This document shows, one piece after another, positions 23,526 to 36,099 of a stretch of DNA of 64,000 bases (position 1 is its first letter; each line of letters opens with the position of its first letter). Source of the DNA: Symbiodinium natans (lineage: Eukaryota > Sar > Dinophyceae > Suessiales > Symbiodiniaceae); NCBI GenBank assembly GCA_905221605.1, contig CAJNDS010002792.1, positions 1 through 64,000 of the forward strand, given 5' to 3'. A program made the translations under genes and the position numbers. Under the pieces are notes generated by a model. It searched no databases. It had not been told where the DNA came from and worked only from the letters and a program-made list of their open reading frames with translations.

Positions 23526-25018
23526 TCAACGCAACGGCGGCAACGGGGCAAGCGGGAAACGCCCGACGATGGCGAGCTTCTTGCGCGCCATGATCGCGGA
23601 GATATCTGTGTCCATTCCCATCTCACCAGCCTCAGCCTCCGAAGCTTCCGACACGGACAAAATCTTTGGGATGGTATTCTGCTCGAAACGTGACAAACAA
23701 CCAAGCGCGCCCACATTGTCCAATATCTGCGAAGGCTTGGATGCTCCAATGATGGCTGTGCTGACGTTGCCATTGCTCAGAACCCACGCCAGAGCAAGCT
23801 GTGCTAAAGAACAGCCAAGTTCTGCAGCAATTGGTCGTAAAGCCTCGGCAACCGCAATCTCGCGATCCTTCTTTGCCAGGCTGGCTTTCCTCTCCACTGT
23901 AGCTGCCCGACTGTCAGTGGGAACGCCACTGCTGTATCTGCCTGCCAAAATCCCCTCGGCTAATGGGGAATAAACTGTCAACCCCAGGCCATAGCCATAC
24001 AGTGGAGTATACTCTCTCTCGACACGCTGACGGTTGAACAGGTTGTAGAGAGGCTGCTCCATCACTGGGCCTTGCAATTTCAACTCCTTCGCGACTACGT
24101 ACGCGTGGATCAGATCCTGCGCTGACCATTCGCTCGTTCCCCAGTAGAACGCCCAACCTCGGCTGGAGCTCCTTGGGAGCATCCCAAACAGCAGCTCTGT
24201 GGCTCTGTGGGCATTGTGGGCATTAGGGCTTTCATGGGCTTCCGCAAACAAATTGACAAAGCCAAGCAGCCACGATCCAATATGTAGTTCATGGCTCGGA
24301 CTGTCTCCTCCATTGGGGTGGTGACATCCGGGCGGTGGCAAAACACCAAGTCCACATAGTCGAGCTTCATTCTTCTCAATGATGCCTGCATTCCTTCTAC
24401 AAGGTGCTTTCTGGACAGACCGCGGTCATTGACGCCACTTCCACCATCAAAAATTTTTGTCGATATAACCAGATCAGATCGCCTCACCTCGCCTGCTGCA
24501 AACAAGACCTCCAGAGCCTTGCGGTCATATAGATTTCAAGTGAACATGGGCCCGGCGCCACAAAGAAATACTTGGCCCTGGTCAAGGGTACTACGGTGCT
24601 ACAGCTCCTTAGGGATCTTACGACCCCATGCCCATTTCAAATGCCGCTGCCTGACCCATTATGTACTCGGATTCCCCTGGGAAGGCCCCATACACTTCCG
24701 CGTTGTCAATGAAGTTGATTCCAGCATGGATAGCCGTCCGCAGAATTTCAACCTCAAAGGTGGAATCAGACAAGGCAAGGACTGCGTGGAGAGTAAGTGC
24801 ACTCCAGCTACTGCAGCCCCGCAGCATGTTTTTCCAATGTCACCTGGTCATCAGTACCAGCACACAGATCACACAAAAAATATCATTTTGAGAACAGCTT
24901 TGAACTGTTGGTCGGAAAACGCCCATATTAAGATGAGGTGCTGAGCCAGATTCAGAAACTGTGAGCCACGCACCATAAGAGATGGCCGACACTCGCAATC
25001 CAGAGTGGCCCAAAGGTC
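23526..25018 (-). CDS. Aldo/keto reductase, potassium-channel beta-subunit type
   Basis: Aldo/keto reductases reduce carbonyls with NADPH in a TIM barrel. Exons 5' to 3': about 24954-25018 ([14 protein letters not shown]), 24823-24843 (VTLEKHA), 24651-24752, 24271-24517 and 23526-24157 with the stop. Exon 3 has [14 protein letters not shown], which holds the catalytic Asp and Tyr; exon 4 has VISTKIF (Lys), the KvB-type stretch [20 protein letters not shown] and VFCHRPD (His); exon 5 has [34 protein letters not shown] and [17 protein letters not shown], the cofactor-binding end. The Asp-Tyr-Lys-His tetrad is therefore present. Donors after exons 2, 3 and 4 are GC; the donor after exon 1 is GT or GA and its edge is uncertain. 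The initiator Met was not found. Length from exon 1 on is about 360 residues, normal for the family. Function as oxidoreductase or channel subunit is not decided by sequence. Confidence 0.93.
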
Positions 25019-25029
25019 CTCAATTCTGC

Positions 25030-26915
25030 TTCAAGCACACTTGCAGCACATTTTGGGGATGATTTGGTTTGCCTAGATGCTCAGTGTCCCAAACAGTCCC
25101 GAAAGTTCTCAAATTATCGCGCCCTGGTTCGGCCAATGTTCTAGACTCGGCTCACAGAGTGCACAGAGTGGCGTTCCTGTGGGGAAGACCGTCTTTGATC
25201 TTGACTTCGGTTTTTGTACTTCATGCGCCGAGGTGGCGCAGATGTCATGGGATGTATATAACTTTGTGGTGCAGATACCCCAAAACGGGCAAAGCACAAG
25301 CGGAGGCCCTTGTGAACTCGGCGGAGAATGGCCATACAACTCCAGTGTACGCACAGAACTGCGGACTAGCAGATCTTGAGGCTCATATGAAAACATAGAT
25401 GCGGAGGTCAGCCAGATGCCGAAAGGTGAGTCCCCTACGGACCTCACGGCAAGTGGAGGTCCAAGTCAAGCCTGTGCCTACAAGCGTCGCTGTTACAGAT
25501 TTGACCCAGTGCACCGCTCGCCATTTCATCCAAACAACGTTGAACTCCTCAAAACTGTTCCTCCAGAGTAATTCCAGCTGAGCTGCTGTAGGCCATGGAC
25601 GTGGCGCCCTTGGCACTTGGTCCAAGAGCAGCAGAATCTCCACAACCAGACCATGATGTTACAGTGGTTTTACAATGGTGTTACGGATGTTACAAGGATG
25701 TTGCAATCACAAGGCCACCAAAGTCTGCCCAGCCGCTGGGCTAAAGGGCGACTCATTCTGCCGGTCGCATGTTCCAGGGCCCAGCGCAACAGCCGCGAAG
25801 AGCTGCAGCCCAAGTGTGCCCAAAAGCATGGCATCAAAGGTTTGGCAGATGCTTTGAAGCAAGATGCTTGATGAATGTTCACTGCACTTTCATCATAGTA
25901 GAGGCACCTGTGACTGTCCAAAAAGCAGTACGACATAGTACGACAAAAGCTGGAGCTGTCCATGTTTAAAGCTTGTTGCGATGGAAGTTGAGAAGCTCTG
26001 GTGAAGCCCATCATCTCCCCTCAAGCATGAGGCTCTTGCTGGAAACACCCCCCTGTGGTGCGAATTGAAGGCGACGTTCGCGAACTGCAAAGCCTTGGAA
26101 GGCACTCACTACTGCAAGCTGCTTGCTGCAAGCAAGTGCCGATCCCAGAATCGCAGTAAGGTGCTGGCCTCTAGAACCCTTTGAGGGGCCTCCGCCAAGT
26201 GCAATTCTTGGCGTGCCACTGGACGCTCACAAGCCGTGTGCTGTATTGCAAAGAACAGCATGCGACAATTTGTCGCCAAGTTGACGCGATGTTTTCGACA
26301 GACCTCAACCACCTATTCCAATCGTTTTTGAAGGAGCACCCTGGAATGAGTTGTAAACTCTTGCAGGCTGGCCGGGGTTGGCTCTGGGGTACAGTAAGGG
26401 GGTGTCCCAAACTGCTGACGTCATGTCAGGAAAGGTCCAGATGTAGGAGGGTCCCAAGAGGCCTTTTCTCTCGTGTTTCTGGTGCAGCCTCTGTGAGAGC
26501 CAAAGGCCGGACCCTACGCAGCATCGGATTCTCGAGGACCATGGGCAGGTTTCACATTGGAGGAGGGGGCAGAACAAGGTTGGGCAGGAAGGAGACCCGA
26601 TCCTGGTCTGCTTTGTTCCATCTCGACCGGGAACCGAGGCGAATTAGTTGCGAGTACACGTAAAAATGCTTGTTTGTTCGTTCTGGCTAGAACATGGAAA
26701 AAACTCAACCTGCGACATAAGCGACAGAAAATGCAGAGACAATGCTCCAGCAACTTTCACATGAACCATGCTAAGTATGACACATGACGCGTTCCGGCTG
26801 CTTCTCTTCCTATGAGCAACGCCCTTGTGGATCGCGAATGTGAATATTGTGCCTGCCTCCTTGGGTTAATGAAGTCAAACCACAGAAGCCTGTGCCTGCC
26901 TCTCTAAGTTGAACG
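25030..26915. other. No assigned gene
   Basis: Coding-like but contradictory stretches occur on both strands at 25390-25640 and 26110-26320. I could not fit splice phases and recognised no domain. Confidence 0.3.
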
Positions 26916-26921
26916 TGGAAG

Positions 26922-27106
26922 ATCGCAATGCTATGTGAGCTGGTTTGCTCTGCCCTGGCAGCAACGTGTGTTTCACATCCGGTGCGCGGATGCAGCCCTG
27001 GACGTCTTTCAGAGCCCACTGCGCACAGCCCGCCTCAGAAAAGAGCCGGGATGTGGTGGCCCTCTGCCTTCAACCAGCTTGCAATGGGTTGCAGCATCAT
27101 GCAGCT
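26922..27106 (+). CDS. Short similarity to phage-type (mitochondrial) RNA polymerase
   Basis: At 27080-27106 the plus strand encodes CNGLQHHAA immediately after a CCAG acceptor. Single-subunit T7-type RNA polymerases carry DGSCNGLQHYAA in the palm; here the splice site would fall after DGS, so the catalytic Asp would be in an upstream exon that I did not find. Upstream, 26922-26960 reads IAMLCELVCSALA with a GC donor, resembling the helix that precedes this motif in the family. Nothing matching the next motifs was found downstream to 27.8 kb. It may be a relic or a gene with exons I missed. Confidence 0.4.
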
Positions 27107-27867
27107 CCGTTGCTCTCTCTGGCAGATGGCTGAACAGTTACTGAATCAACTGGCATCTCGAGACCTAGCCGCTGCGCCGGGCGCAAGACTGCAAGTGCAC
27201 CGGCAAGTTCACATTCTCGGCCCTGCACAGCTGAGACAAGAAGGTGCCGTGTTCAACGTGTTCAACATGTTCAACCTACAGTATCCTTTGCTTTTAGAAC
27301 ATGGCAGCCCCGCCTAAATCCTGGAAGGAGACTCTTTGGCGACATGGCTGCGACCTTCAAGCTGCGAATTCTCCGAGGATCCAAGACATTCTTGAAAGTT
27401 GGGCGTTTGTTGGGAGTTGGGACTTTTGAGGGAAGCCTATGGTTGGTGATTTGCTTCGAGGCATGTTTGGGTTTAAGCGCATTTCGGGCCAGATTGGCCT
27501 GCCTGTGCTCACGGTTCCGTTTTGAAAAACCTCCCTTGGAGGAGCCTGGCAGCCCGCAATGCTGTTTCCTACGGCGCGTTTCAGCCTAGAAGCGGAAGTT
27601 CGAAAAGTCCCTTTTTCGAGTCCCCAAGTGCTCAGGTTACAAAATGTTACAAAGCCCTGGGAGAGCCCTCAAACTCTCGTAGAAATCCCTACGTCAGCGT
27701 AGGGCCAGGCATCTGTGCACATGTCCAGCCAAAACGAAAAGTACGATCCGAAAACGCCTGCTGTCGGGCGCCGTTTGTCAAAGCCAACCTCATGGTCTCA
27801 TCGCAGCGTCCAGATGCTTTTTGAATTTTGTTTGGCTAGATTTTTGTTGTTGCTGCTGGCTGCACCG

Positions 27868-28130
27868 TAGCCCTTTAGGGTTTAGGGTTTTTGGTTTTGG
27901 GGTTTAGGGTTGTTGGGTCTTGGGTTGTTGGGTCTAGGGTTTAGGGTTTAGGGTTTAGGGATGTTTAGGGTTTAGGGTTTCGGGTTTAGGGCTTAGGGCT
28001 TTGGGCTTAGGGCTTAGGGTTAGGGTTTAGGGTTTAGGGTTTAGGGCTTAGGGTTTAGGGTCTAGGGTCTAGGGTTTAGGGTTTAGGGTTTAGGGTCTAG
28101 GGTTTAGGGCTTAGGGCTTAGGGCTTAGGA
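27868..28130 (+). repeat. TTTAGGG telomere-type tract
   Basis: Mostly perfect or single-substitution units of TTTAGGG, with variants GCTTAGGG and GTCTAGGG, over about 260 bases on the plus strand. It is purer than the 17-18 kb field, so it is younger or better maintained. Confidence 0.95.
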
Positions 28131-28477
28131 CCGAAAGCGGAAAAGCACAAAGCAAGAGGCAGAAAACACAAAAATGAATCCTTAAAAAAATCATAGTCCT
28201 CTCATGGCATCGAAACCGTGATCTCGGTTTGTCGTGCAGCCGCCATGCTCGTTTGGCCAGTGTCCCGTTAACGTCACTCACCATCCACAAATGGCATGAC
28301 CCAATTCTGCCGCCACAACGCACGTGTGTTTTGTCACGCATCTCCCCCGGCCAAGGCTCCACTGTTGTTTCAGCAGCCGTCAGCCGATCTCTCGTTGTAC
28401 ATTTCCCGTTTCGAAAAACGGTGCGTTTAGCAAGTCTCCTGTGCTTGCATATGTGATCAAACTGCTGGGGATGCCAC

Positions 28478-28975
28478 CATCCACTCAAAGCCCAAGCAGG
28501 TTCCCCAGACAGGGAAGACCTGGCCGGCCTGAACGGTGTGGGGGCATCGTCTTTGTTGACTTTTGACCCGTTCCCTGCCTCGAACATGCGTCTGGAGTGC
28601 TCAAGCACCCGAAGTGCAGCAGGAGGAGGATCCATGTCCTGCCCTCAGCACTGGAGGACATCATCATCTCGAGCGAAGGCATGTCCACAAATGGCTACGC
28701 AGACCCTCCGGCCTCCAGTGAACAAAAACCCGTTCAGTGAGCCAAGGAGCTTGGCCATCTGCACAGCGACAACTTGTGTCAAGGTACGTGAACTGCACAA
28801 TGGAGTTGTCTTCAACTTCGCCGGCCAAGCCTCTGTGTCACTTGCACTGGACCTCACCGGCCTAGCAGGCATGACTTTTGCGCAAGAGTCATGGGAGGAA
28901 TCAAGAAACTGAGGCGAAGCACACGACTTCCCCACCAGCCGATTGGATGAACCGCACGTACGATGCTGGCAGAGC
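28478..28975 (-). CDS. Gamma-glutamyl hydrolase-like (peptidase C26), partial
   Basis: The family removes gamma-glutamates from folates and belongs to class I glutamine amidotransferase-like hydrolases. Exons 5' to 3': 28921-28975 (ALPASYVRFIQSAGGEVV), a short exon starting at 28852 (uncertain end), 28705-28758 (MAKLLGSLNGFLFTGGRR), 28579-28638 (DMDPPPAALRVLEHSRRMFE) and 28478-28528 (AGQVFPVWGTCLGFEWM). The last carries the nucleophile Cys in GTCLGF; LNGFLFTGG is the oxyanion-side motif of the family. Donors are GC, GT, GT, GC and GT in order; acceptors are AG|G except AG|A before exon 3. Exons 3-5 join in phase 0. The N-terminal strand and the catalytic His region were not found; the TTTAGGG tract lies just downstream. 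Confidence 0.88.
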
Positions 28976-29904
28976 CTTCAGCACAACTGCCAAATCTCCC
29001 AAGGACCGACATTCAAGAAACTTGCCTCACAAGATGGCGACGATCCGCAGTTGTGCCTGGCAGCAATGTCAACATCGGCTTCAAAGCCAATGAAGATAAC
29101 ACAGGCAGGGGCACGGATCTGTCGGCAATGAAAACATGCCGATGATGGGACTGCCCTGGCAATCTCAGCTCACCATACTACAAGAATGCCAGGCTTGATC
29201 GTGGCAACTAACCCATGATTTGGAGGGTCCCACGGCGAAGCACTGCGAGGGTCAAACTAACGTGACATCAAATATGACATCAAAGCCACATCAAAAACCA
29301 GGTGGTTATACATTTCATCTGGCTATTACCAGGGACCTCGTGTTTTTTCAGATTTTGATGAGAATGCCGATATTTCCTGGAGCTGTAAGGGCGAGAACCC
29401 CCCCCCTCGAGACGTCAATAGGAAACCCTACTACAAAGCCTATGGACTGCCACAGGAACGTTGAACTTTCTGCATTCACTATGCAGCTGCACCGGCAAAT
29501 ATCAGAACTAGGCATCGCCTGCAGCCCTGAACATGTTTACTTGAAGAGGACGCCGACACAACTTGCAAACAGAATGATCCTAGGATGAGGGGCTGGCATG
29601 TGCTTTGTCGGAAGTTTAGGGTCCAGCTCGGTTGCAAACAGCCTAATTTAAGGCAGGTGCGGCTGTGAAATCCGCCAAGGCCGGAGGCCTGACGCGTTTA
29701 GATCCAAGTGTAGGAACCGGCGCGGTCCGCCCATTCTTTTGGCCCGGAATGGGTACCCCCCCGTAGTCGACCTGTATCCAGTCGCGGCCGACGTGCCCGG
29801 ACCAGGGGGGATTTGGGCCGAGGTATAGGGGGCGGATGCGAGCGTTTTCGGCTTTTGAGCAGAGCCAAGCCAAGCCTGAGCCCTAAGCCAAGCGCTACCA
29901 AGCC

Positions 29905-29953
29905 CTACCCTAGCCATCCCTACCCATCCCTACCCATCCCTACCCATCCCTTC
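29905..29953 (+). repeat. Decamer repeat CCCTACCCAT (about 5 units)
   Basis: Consecutive CCATCCCTAC units with small variants, preceded by AGCCCTAAGCC-type motifs, perhaps a decayed CCCTA-type tract. No gene between 29000 and 30100 was recognised. Confidence 0.8.
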
Positions 29954-30108
29954 CCATCCCTCTACAGTCTTCCTACATGTGCTTGGCCTTTCTCCGGGTC
30001 GCGCTCCAGCCGCACTGTGGGACGTGAGTTCGTGATCTCTTGAGCTAGCAAGTCCAACAGCACACAGGCCAACCACACTTGGGCTGAGGAATGTAAAGCG
30101 AAATTATG

Positions 30109-30298
30109 TCAATGTTGTGGCTCTTGCTGCTGTGACAGATCTATGTTTTCGAACGATGGGCTCATTCTGTTGACTTGCTTCAAGATTTCCCAGTTGAGAT
30201 TTTCAAGTGTCTCTCCGTCCGGGCTCCACGGCCAACAGCAACTCACCCGCCCTCCCCCATCATCAAACACGGCCCCCTGCACTGCATCCCCGAAAATT
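30109..30298 (-). CDS. Candidate terminal exon, unrecognised
   Basis: After a TTGTAG|A acceptor the minus strand reads IFGDAVQGAVFDDGGGRVSC, then CWPWSPDGETLENLNWEILK and QVNRMSPSFENIDLSQQQEP before a TGA. The composition is clearly protein-like and the frame is open for 62 residues. No family recognised; a GT after GGGR could split it in two. Confidence 0.45.
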
Positions 30299-30349
30299 CT
30301 ACAACCTGGTGTAAGCTTCAGCTGCCATGCACCACAACATGTTGCCATG

Positions 30350-33300
30350 CATCATGCATCACATGGCTCTTGAATGACCCACGCCGTCAGTTGCCATGAC
30401 TTGCCATGGCATGCCACGCCTCTTCGATCTGCGAATCTGCTCCGAGAGTGAATGGGGCAAAGAGGGCAAAGAGGGCTAACCAGATGCACCTCAGCCCCCC
30501 TGTCCTCACTCTCCCCCTCTCGCATTGCAAAGGTCTCTCGGCACGCCTCGGAAGATGAAGCATGCTGGGCCGCAGGAAAGGCTTGAAGGCTGCACAATGT
30601 GTTCCGGATCTCCAAGCGCTTGAGACTTTTGTGGTCTGTCTGCATTGTTGTTGCACATTTTGATCAGTCGTGTTGAGTCCGCACTACTGCTGGATCACGG
30701 AGTGTGCTGGACAAAGTCTCTCTCCCTGTCTTGTCGTGCTTAGTGTCTTACTTTGTTCTTACAACTGTGATACTTGATACATAAAGACTAAGACACTTGA
30801 ACAGACGGGGCGAGTGGATGTTCGAAGAATATGCGCACCACCACAAGGCTGCCCAGCCTGAAGGGAAAACCACCGGTCCTCAGCCACAGCCTCCCTTTGG
30901 GGAGGTTCACGCAACTCCACACGACAATTTGCAAAACGCTCGGTCTGAAACGGTGCCATTGTCGGGCCTCCAGAGAGTTTCTAGATGCCTCAGCCAGCGC
31001 TCCGGCTCAATCTCGACACTGTTTTTGCAAGTTAGGCAATCAGTTGCAACATGTTGCAACTGCGTTTCATCACTTCTCTGTACCTGCACTTTTGGATATC
31101 CTGCTTACTGTTCTTACATGGTTTGAGTGGATCTTCAGTGGTCCAAGGTTTCAAGGCTAACTATCCAAATCCTTGACGCTTCGCGAAGTTCATAGGGTTG
31201 CCACCACATCAGGTCGGCCCGACTGTGGTTCTGAGGCTTTGCCGTGCTTTGGAATGACTCTCGCTTCCCACTCCCAATCCTCCAAACTTCAAGCTTCAGG
31301 CGAATCCGAAAGCGCCCCGAAGCAGGCTTGACTATCGTGGCTGTGCACACAACGTCTACGACTCAGCAATGGCTAGGCCGGCTGGGCTACAAATTATTGA
31401 ACGCGAGGTGCCACCTGAACACGGCCCGTTGAGCCAGCTCTTCCTGATGTGGATGCGGTTGTGCCGGGTGTGCTGGACCCACTCTGCGAGGGCACAGGTG
31501 CCTGTCCAACAAGATTTGTCAACGGCAAACCATCGCAAAACCGGGCAAAACCGCTTGCATTTTCTTGCCCCAACCTGACGGCCGCTGACAGGAGCCGGCG
31601 CCTGGCAACGTTGAGTTTAACGCCGGTGACTGCGTTGTGCTTCCCATACCGCACCGAGTCATACCGAGCCAGGTTGACCACCCTCACTGGGTGCGGCGCT
31701 GGCCTTCCTTGCACAACATCAGATACGTGAGCATGCTGCACGTTGCTTCGTAAACGGCCTCCACCATTCGCGGCTGTAGCCATCCTTCGCAGCATGCAGC
31801 AGCTGCTGAAGCTACGGCCAAGCTCTGCAATGCTTGGCTTCGCACAGTGGGGGTATTGCCGCATTTGCGTCAGCGGCCTTGCCTGGCAGAGTTGTCTGTG
31901 ACGTGCCGGCATAGCAAGAACAAGAAGAACCTGGCTCGACTTGCCCGGTGCCAGGCCAGGCAGGCCCAAACTTGCAAAGCACGGCCCAACTTGCCTCGCG
32001 TCTCAGTTTGCACACAGCTGTCGCAACCATGTCAGCTGTGCATTGTCTCGACTGAGGGCTGTTCACTGGGTTCATCGCACATTGAGATGGGCACACGTTC
32101 CAAGTCTTGACGGCAGTAGTACTGCAGTTACTACAAGCTGTCATATACAAGGTCGGACGATGGAAACAATGTTCTGGCATGCAATTCTTCGTGAAGGCAT
32201 CAGACCACAGATCTGACAAGTCGTACAGAGTTGATTTGCAAGCTGCTTCTTCGAACCTAAAACCTAGAAACCCAAACACCTTGCGCAAGACAAACGTGCG
32301 CAGTAGCCCCTGCTTTGAACTGTCAACATGCAGCTGGATCCAAAGGCTGCATGGCAAAATCACCGTAGTTGTGATTCAACCTTTAGGGATACTGCGCGTC
32401 GACCTCCAAGAAATGCACGTCGGAGGAGCCGCAAGTCCCAAACTGTTCATCTACCGTCGGTTCTTTGACACGCAACCACATTGCGCTTGTTCCTCCATCT
32501 CCTGCCATCTCTGAGCTATGTTGGACAAGCTTCCACAAACTCTGTTGTCCCAGCCTCAGCACGACGCGCAAAGGGCTCTCCTCTGAACTTTGAAGTCATC
32601 GGTATCAATAGCTGAATGGCTGCAATCGAGGGGTCCTGCTCCTCAGCGTCGTTCACGAGTCGGTGCCTCCAGCAATCTCCAGCACTCACATGATCTCACT
32701 CCGAGGAGCTCAAGCAGTTCTGTGCAGTCCTAGATGGTCCTCGAAGACAAAGACAACGGGTTTGAGATGGTTTTGATTAGTCGCGACAGTCTTGGCAGCA
32801 CTAGGCAGCGCAATCAGGCTGGGCAATTTCGGCAGTTGCTACAAATCGCTTCATCATTGTGCACATACGCAGGTTGCCCCATAACAAAGAAGCTCCGCCG
32901 TCTGGTCCTTTGTCTGACCATCGACCAAGTAGAGTCGCCATTGTGGTAGCACTTTTCAGCTTCGATTCTGACTCGACATTGCCAGACTGCGCAATTGCTT
33001 GGAAATTCGAACTGTACCTCTTGGTCCACCTTGAAGGTGGCAGACTGACGTAATGCAGCTTCACATGCCCCAGCAACAAATGCTGCATGCTGTGTATAAG
33101 CCTGTAGCTCCAGTCCATGTCATGCCAACATATGCCAAAAGTGACTCACGCTCCGCGTCCAAGCTCGCCAGCTTCCCGAACACGCAGATGACTGATGACG
33201 ATCTCGATGGCCACTGGAGCCAAAGCAGTTTCTTTGCTTCACCATCTACGGCACTACGCTGGGCCTTCCCAGATCTGGCCGTTAATGTAAGAGTTTCTTT

Positions 33301-34400
33301 CTGAATCGATATGCAGAGATGCGGGGAGGCATTTGCAGGATGCGGGTGCGCTGTATGGCCTTGAAAAGGGGGAGGGGCGAGTATGAAACATTGACAACAC
33401 GACGGGGAACCAGTTGCTAGAGACAAGTGTCGCACAAGTGTCTATGCTTCAATTACCGACAGAAACCAGCTTCTGTAAGGGCACCTCGGATCCAGGTAGG
33501 CTAGTTGAACAAGTCCAATTCGGACGAAGCCTGTACGTGAAAGGCCTAACCCGATCCTAGACGACATAGCATGGCGGGAAGCAAGTCCATAAAGCCCTTC
33601 CTTTCGAGGACGTGCGGCCTGCTAGTAAAGTGCGTGTACCTCCGATGAAGCACCCGAGGCTTGTACTAGCACCACTGTCTATTTCATCTCCAGTGCCCAG
33701 CTATGCCTGAGGCTCAATGTAAGCGCGAAGTAGCAGATGCCATTCCGCCATCGACCTGCTATGAACTCAGACGGATACGGATGATATGGCAGGGCACCTG
33801 CCTAGGGGAATACAGACTGTCCAAGCTCTGTGTGCAAAAGATCCATCCGCATCTGCGGAGTCATGTCTAGGACAAGCATTCTCTCTACATGGGCTTGGAA
33901 GAACCACACACACACCGCGATCCTGTCGAGTGACTCGAGTGAAGACTCAGCTCCAAGATTCAATGTAATATGCCAGGATGCTTGAAAGGCCCAAGTCTGT
34001 GAACAGTCAAATGCCATCAATACTCGTCAATATTGCAAGTGCAAATGATCGCTGATAGCTGTTTGTTCCAAGCCACATCCTGATCAAAAATAGACCAACA
34101 AGACACAGCGAAAAAATGCATAACATGGAATACGGCAGCAGGTGGCTTGCAGTACACGCAGCAAATGATGGCCGCATCGATGAAGCTATCGCGGATCAGC
34201 CACCAATACGACAAGTCAACCATGTTTGTGCATGCTCCTAGTCCTCCAGTACACCGAAGGCTGCATCGCACATTATCCAGCCAAATCAAACGTCCGTGTC
34301 AACCCCCGAAGCTTGTGGTGGTGTCTGCCACTTGCCACGTACTTCGTCATGTCAAGGTATACGGCTATACAGAGGCAGCTGAAGAATACAACAGCCATGG
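30350..34400. other. No assigned gene; several weak coding signals on the minus strand
   Basis: Coding-like minus-strand stretches that I could not assemble: 31135-31340, 32383-32510 (ending CGSSDVHFLEVDAQYP), and about 32930-33045 (FKVDQEVQFEFPSN). The stretch 33430-33780 has no open frame of note and no recognised RNA. Confidence 0.35.
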
Positions 34401-34428
34401 AATAAATATCTCGATGGCTCCACCTCGC

Positions 34429-34822
34429 ATCCAGTTCGGCAACAGCAAATTCAGCTTCTCGCCGGGTCGCATATTCAACCTGGGCATACGCAACATTGCG
34501 TTTGGTAACCACAGAGGGCTTGCCAAAATATCCGAAACTGTCCGAACAGCGCCGGGATCATCGCCCAACCACGCTTTGGCTTATTTGCTTCACCGAACAA
34601 TCTCAGTGCCAGCACCTGTCAAAAACATCTTCCAAGAGTTTGCAACAGGATGGCACAAGTACCCACCTTCCCATACGCAGAGGCAGTGTCCTGGCGGGAA
34701 TCCAGCTGTGAACAGTAGCCTTGCGATGCTCCGCAATGCTGTGACATGCCGTCCTTCAGCTCTGTCTCCTCCATGTCGTAAGGGAGTTGCGAGATGTTCA
34801 CCCGAATGCTGGCTCCACGATC
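34429..34822 (-). CDS. RNA-binding protein with one RRM domain, partial
   Basis: Four exons rebuild an almost complete RNA recognition motif: 34754-34822 (ending IRVNISQLPYDMEETELK, with RNP2 as VNISQL), 34667-34690 (DTASAYGK), 34565-34615 (VLALRLFGEANKPKRGW) and 34429-34479 (VEYATRREAEFAVAELD). All joins are phase 0. Donors are GA, GT, GC and GC; all acceptors are AG|G. The RNP1 segment is degenerate (KRGWVEYA). The final strand of the domain and the ends of the gene were not found. A 336-codon open frame on the opposite strand (34147-35157) is a shadow. Probable role: pre-mRNA or mRNA binding; the exact target is unknown. Confidence 0.85.
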
Positions 34823-34829
34823 CTGAAAT

Positions 34830-35860
34830 CCCCGCCCATTTGCTGAGTCCGCTTGTTTCAGAAGATGTGCAAAGTAAGCCCTCGGCTTGGACTGGGGCTC
34901 TGCGAGGTGAGCGTGAGGCTCGTCTACCAACATCATCCCCCCTGGGTGGACCTGGACAACACGAGACGGATCCTCTCGGGAGCCTTTCGGCTCAAGAACA
35001 GGATGCCAAGAGACTGATTTCATCTGATTCATTGAGAAAGCTGAGAAAGCTGATAAAGCTGAGACAGCTCTCAGGCAGATTCCAGCCGCTCTGTAGGCTG
35101 CACGCCGCTCTGGAACAGGATCCCTGTCCTGTGAACTGCAACGCAACAAAAAAATAGAAACAATAACTCGGACGAAACGCATCAACCCTCCAGACTTCGG
35201 ATGAGCTCTGGACATGTCGGGGACCGACATCTCGAGCATCCCGCCCTCCAGCACTGCGAGGGGGATCTTCCCGGAGACCTCCACAGGGTCCACAGAGCCC
35301 ACAACACTGACATGCTCATGAGATGCCATACAGACCAACCGTGAAGTAGTAGCGCCGCGCGGCACCGCCGCGCACGCCGTTAGCAACAAGATCTCTTCCA
35401 AACTTCATGGACATTGACTGTGAGAAACTGCACCCAATCTTGCCAGGATAGAGCCTTTACAGTTAGGCATTAGCCCGTGTTAGCGGTTAGCGTCGATTTT
35501 GTTACTACATGGTGAGGAAATTGAGGGTAGCTCGGGCGATAGACCAGAGCAACGCACACGCAGGGAAGCTGCAAAGATGTTTTTGCAGTAGCTGTGTAGA
35601 AAAGAACTTGAGAAGGGGCTACGAAAGCTAGTCACCGCAGGGGGGTGGCATGCAGCGAGTCGGCAGGACTTGGAGCCGCCGGCGCAGCTTTTTCCGTATT
35701 TCAGGCACATGCTTCAGGCGGCGGCGGCCCTAAACTCGAAATCTGAAGCCCTAAACTCCTTCAGCCCCCTTGCTTCCCCCGCTGGAACCCCGTGTCGCAA
35801 ACGAAGTTTAGGTACAAGGACGCTGTTCAGTACGACCTCTGCAAAGTACCACAGACCTTC
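34830..35860. other. Upstream of the RRM gene; no exon assigned
   Basis: No further RRM exon could be fixed. A minus-strand stretch near 35185-35270 is open but uncertain. Confidence 0.3.
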
Positions 35861-35875
35861 AGAGCATGGTGACTG

Positions 35876-36090
35876 TGGGGGGCGGGGGAGGACCTTGGGG
35901 TGGGGTGGGGGGGGACCTTGTGGGGGGGGGCGGGGAGGGGACCTGAAGGTGGTAGGGGGGGGGCCCCCCCCCCTACCTTATCCCACACGCAACCACCTTA
36001 AAGGAGGGGGGGGGGGGGGCGCCGGCACCTTATCCTTCGAAAATGCTTCATGGTGAGGTGAGGGGGGGGCCCCCCCCCCCCAACCCCACC
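35876..36090 (+). repeat. G-run and C-run tract
   Basis: Runs of 5-14 G interleaved with GACCTTG and a few C-runs. The block resembles the 7.97-8.10 kb tract in base use but not in sequence between the runs. Confidence 0.85.
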
Positions 36091-36099
36091 TTAAGTCTT

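Noticed and set aside
33430-33780. Possible structured RNA in a stretch without open frames
   Set aside because: No tRNA, 5S or snRNA landmarks were found.
34147-35157. A 336-codon open frame on the plus strand
   Set aside because: It is antisense to the phase-consistent RRM exons at 34429-34822.
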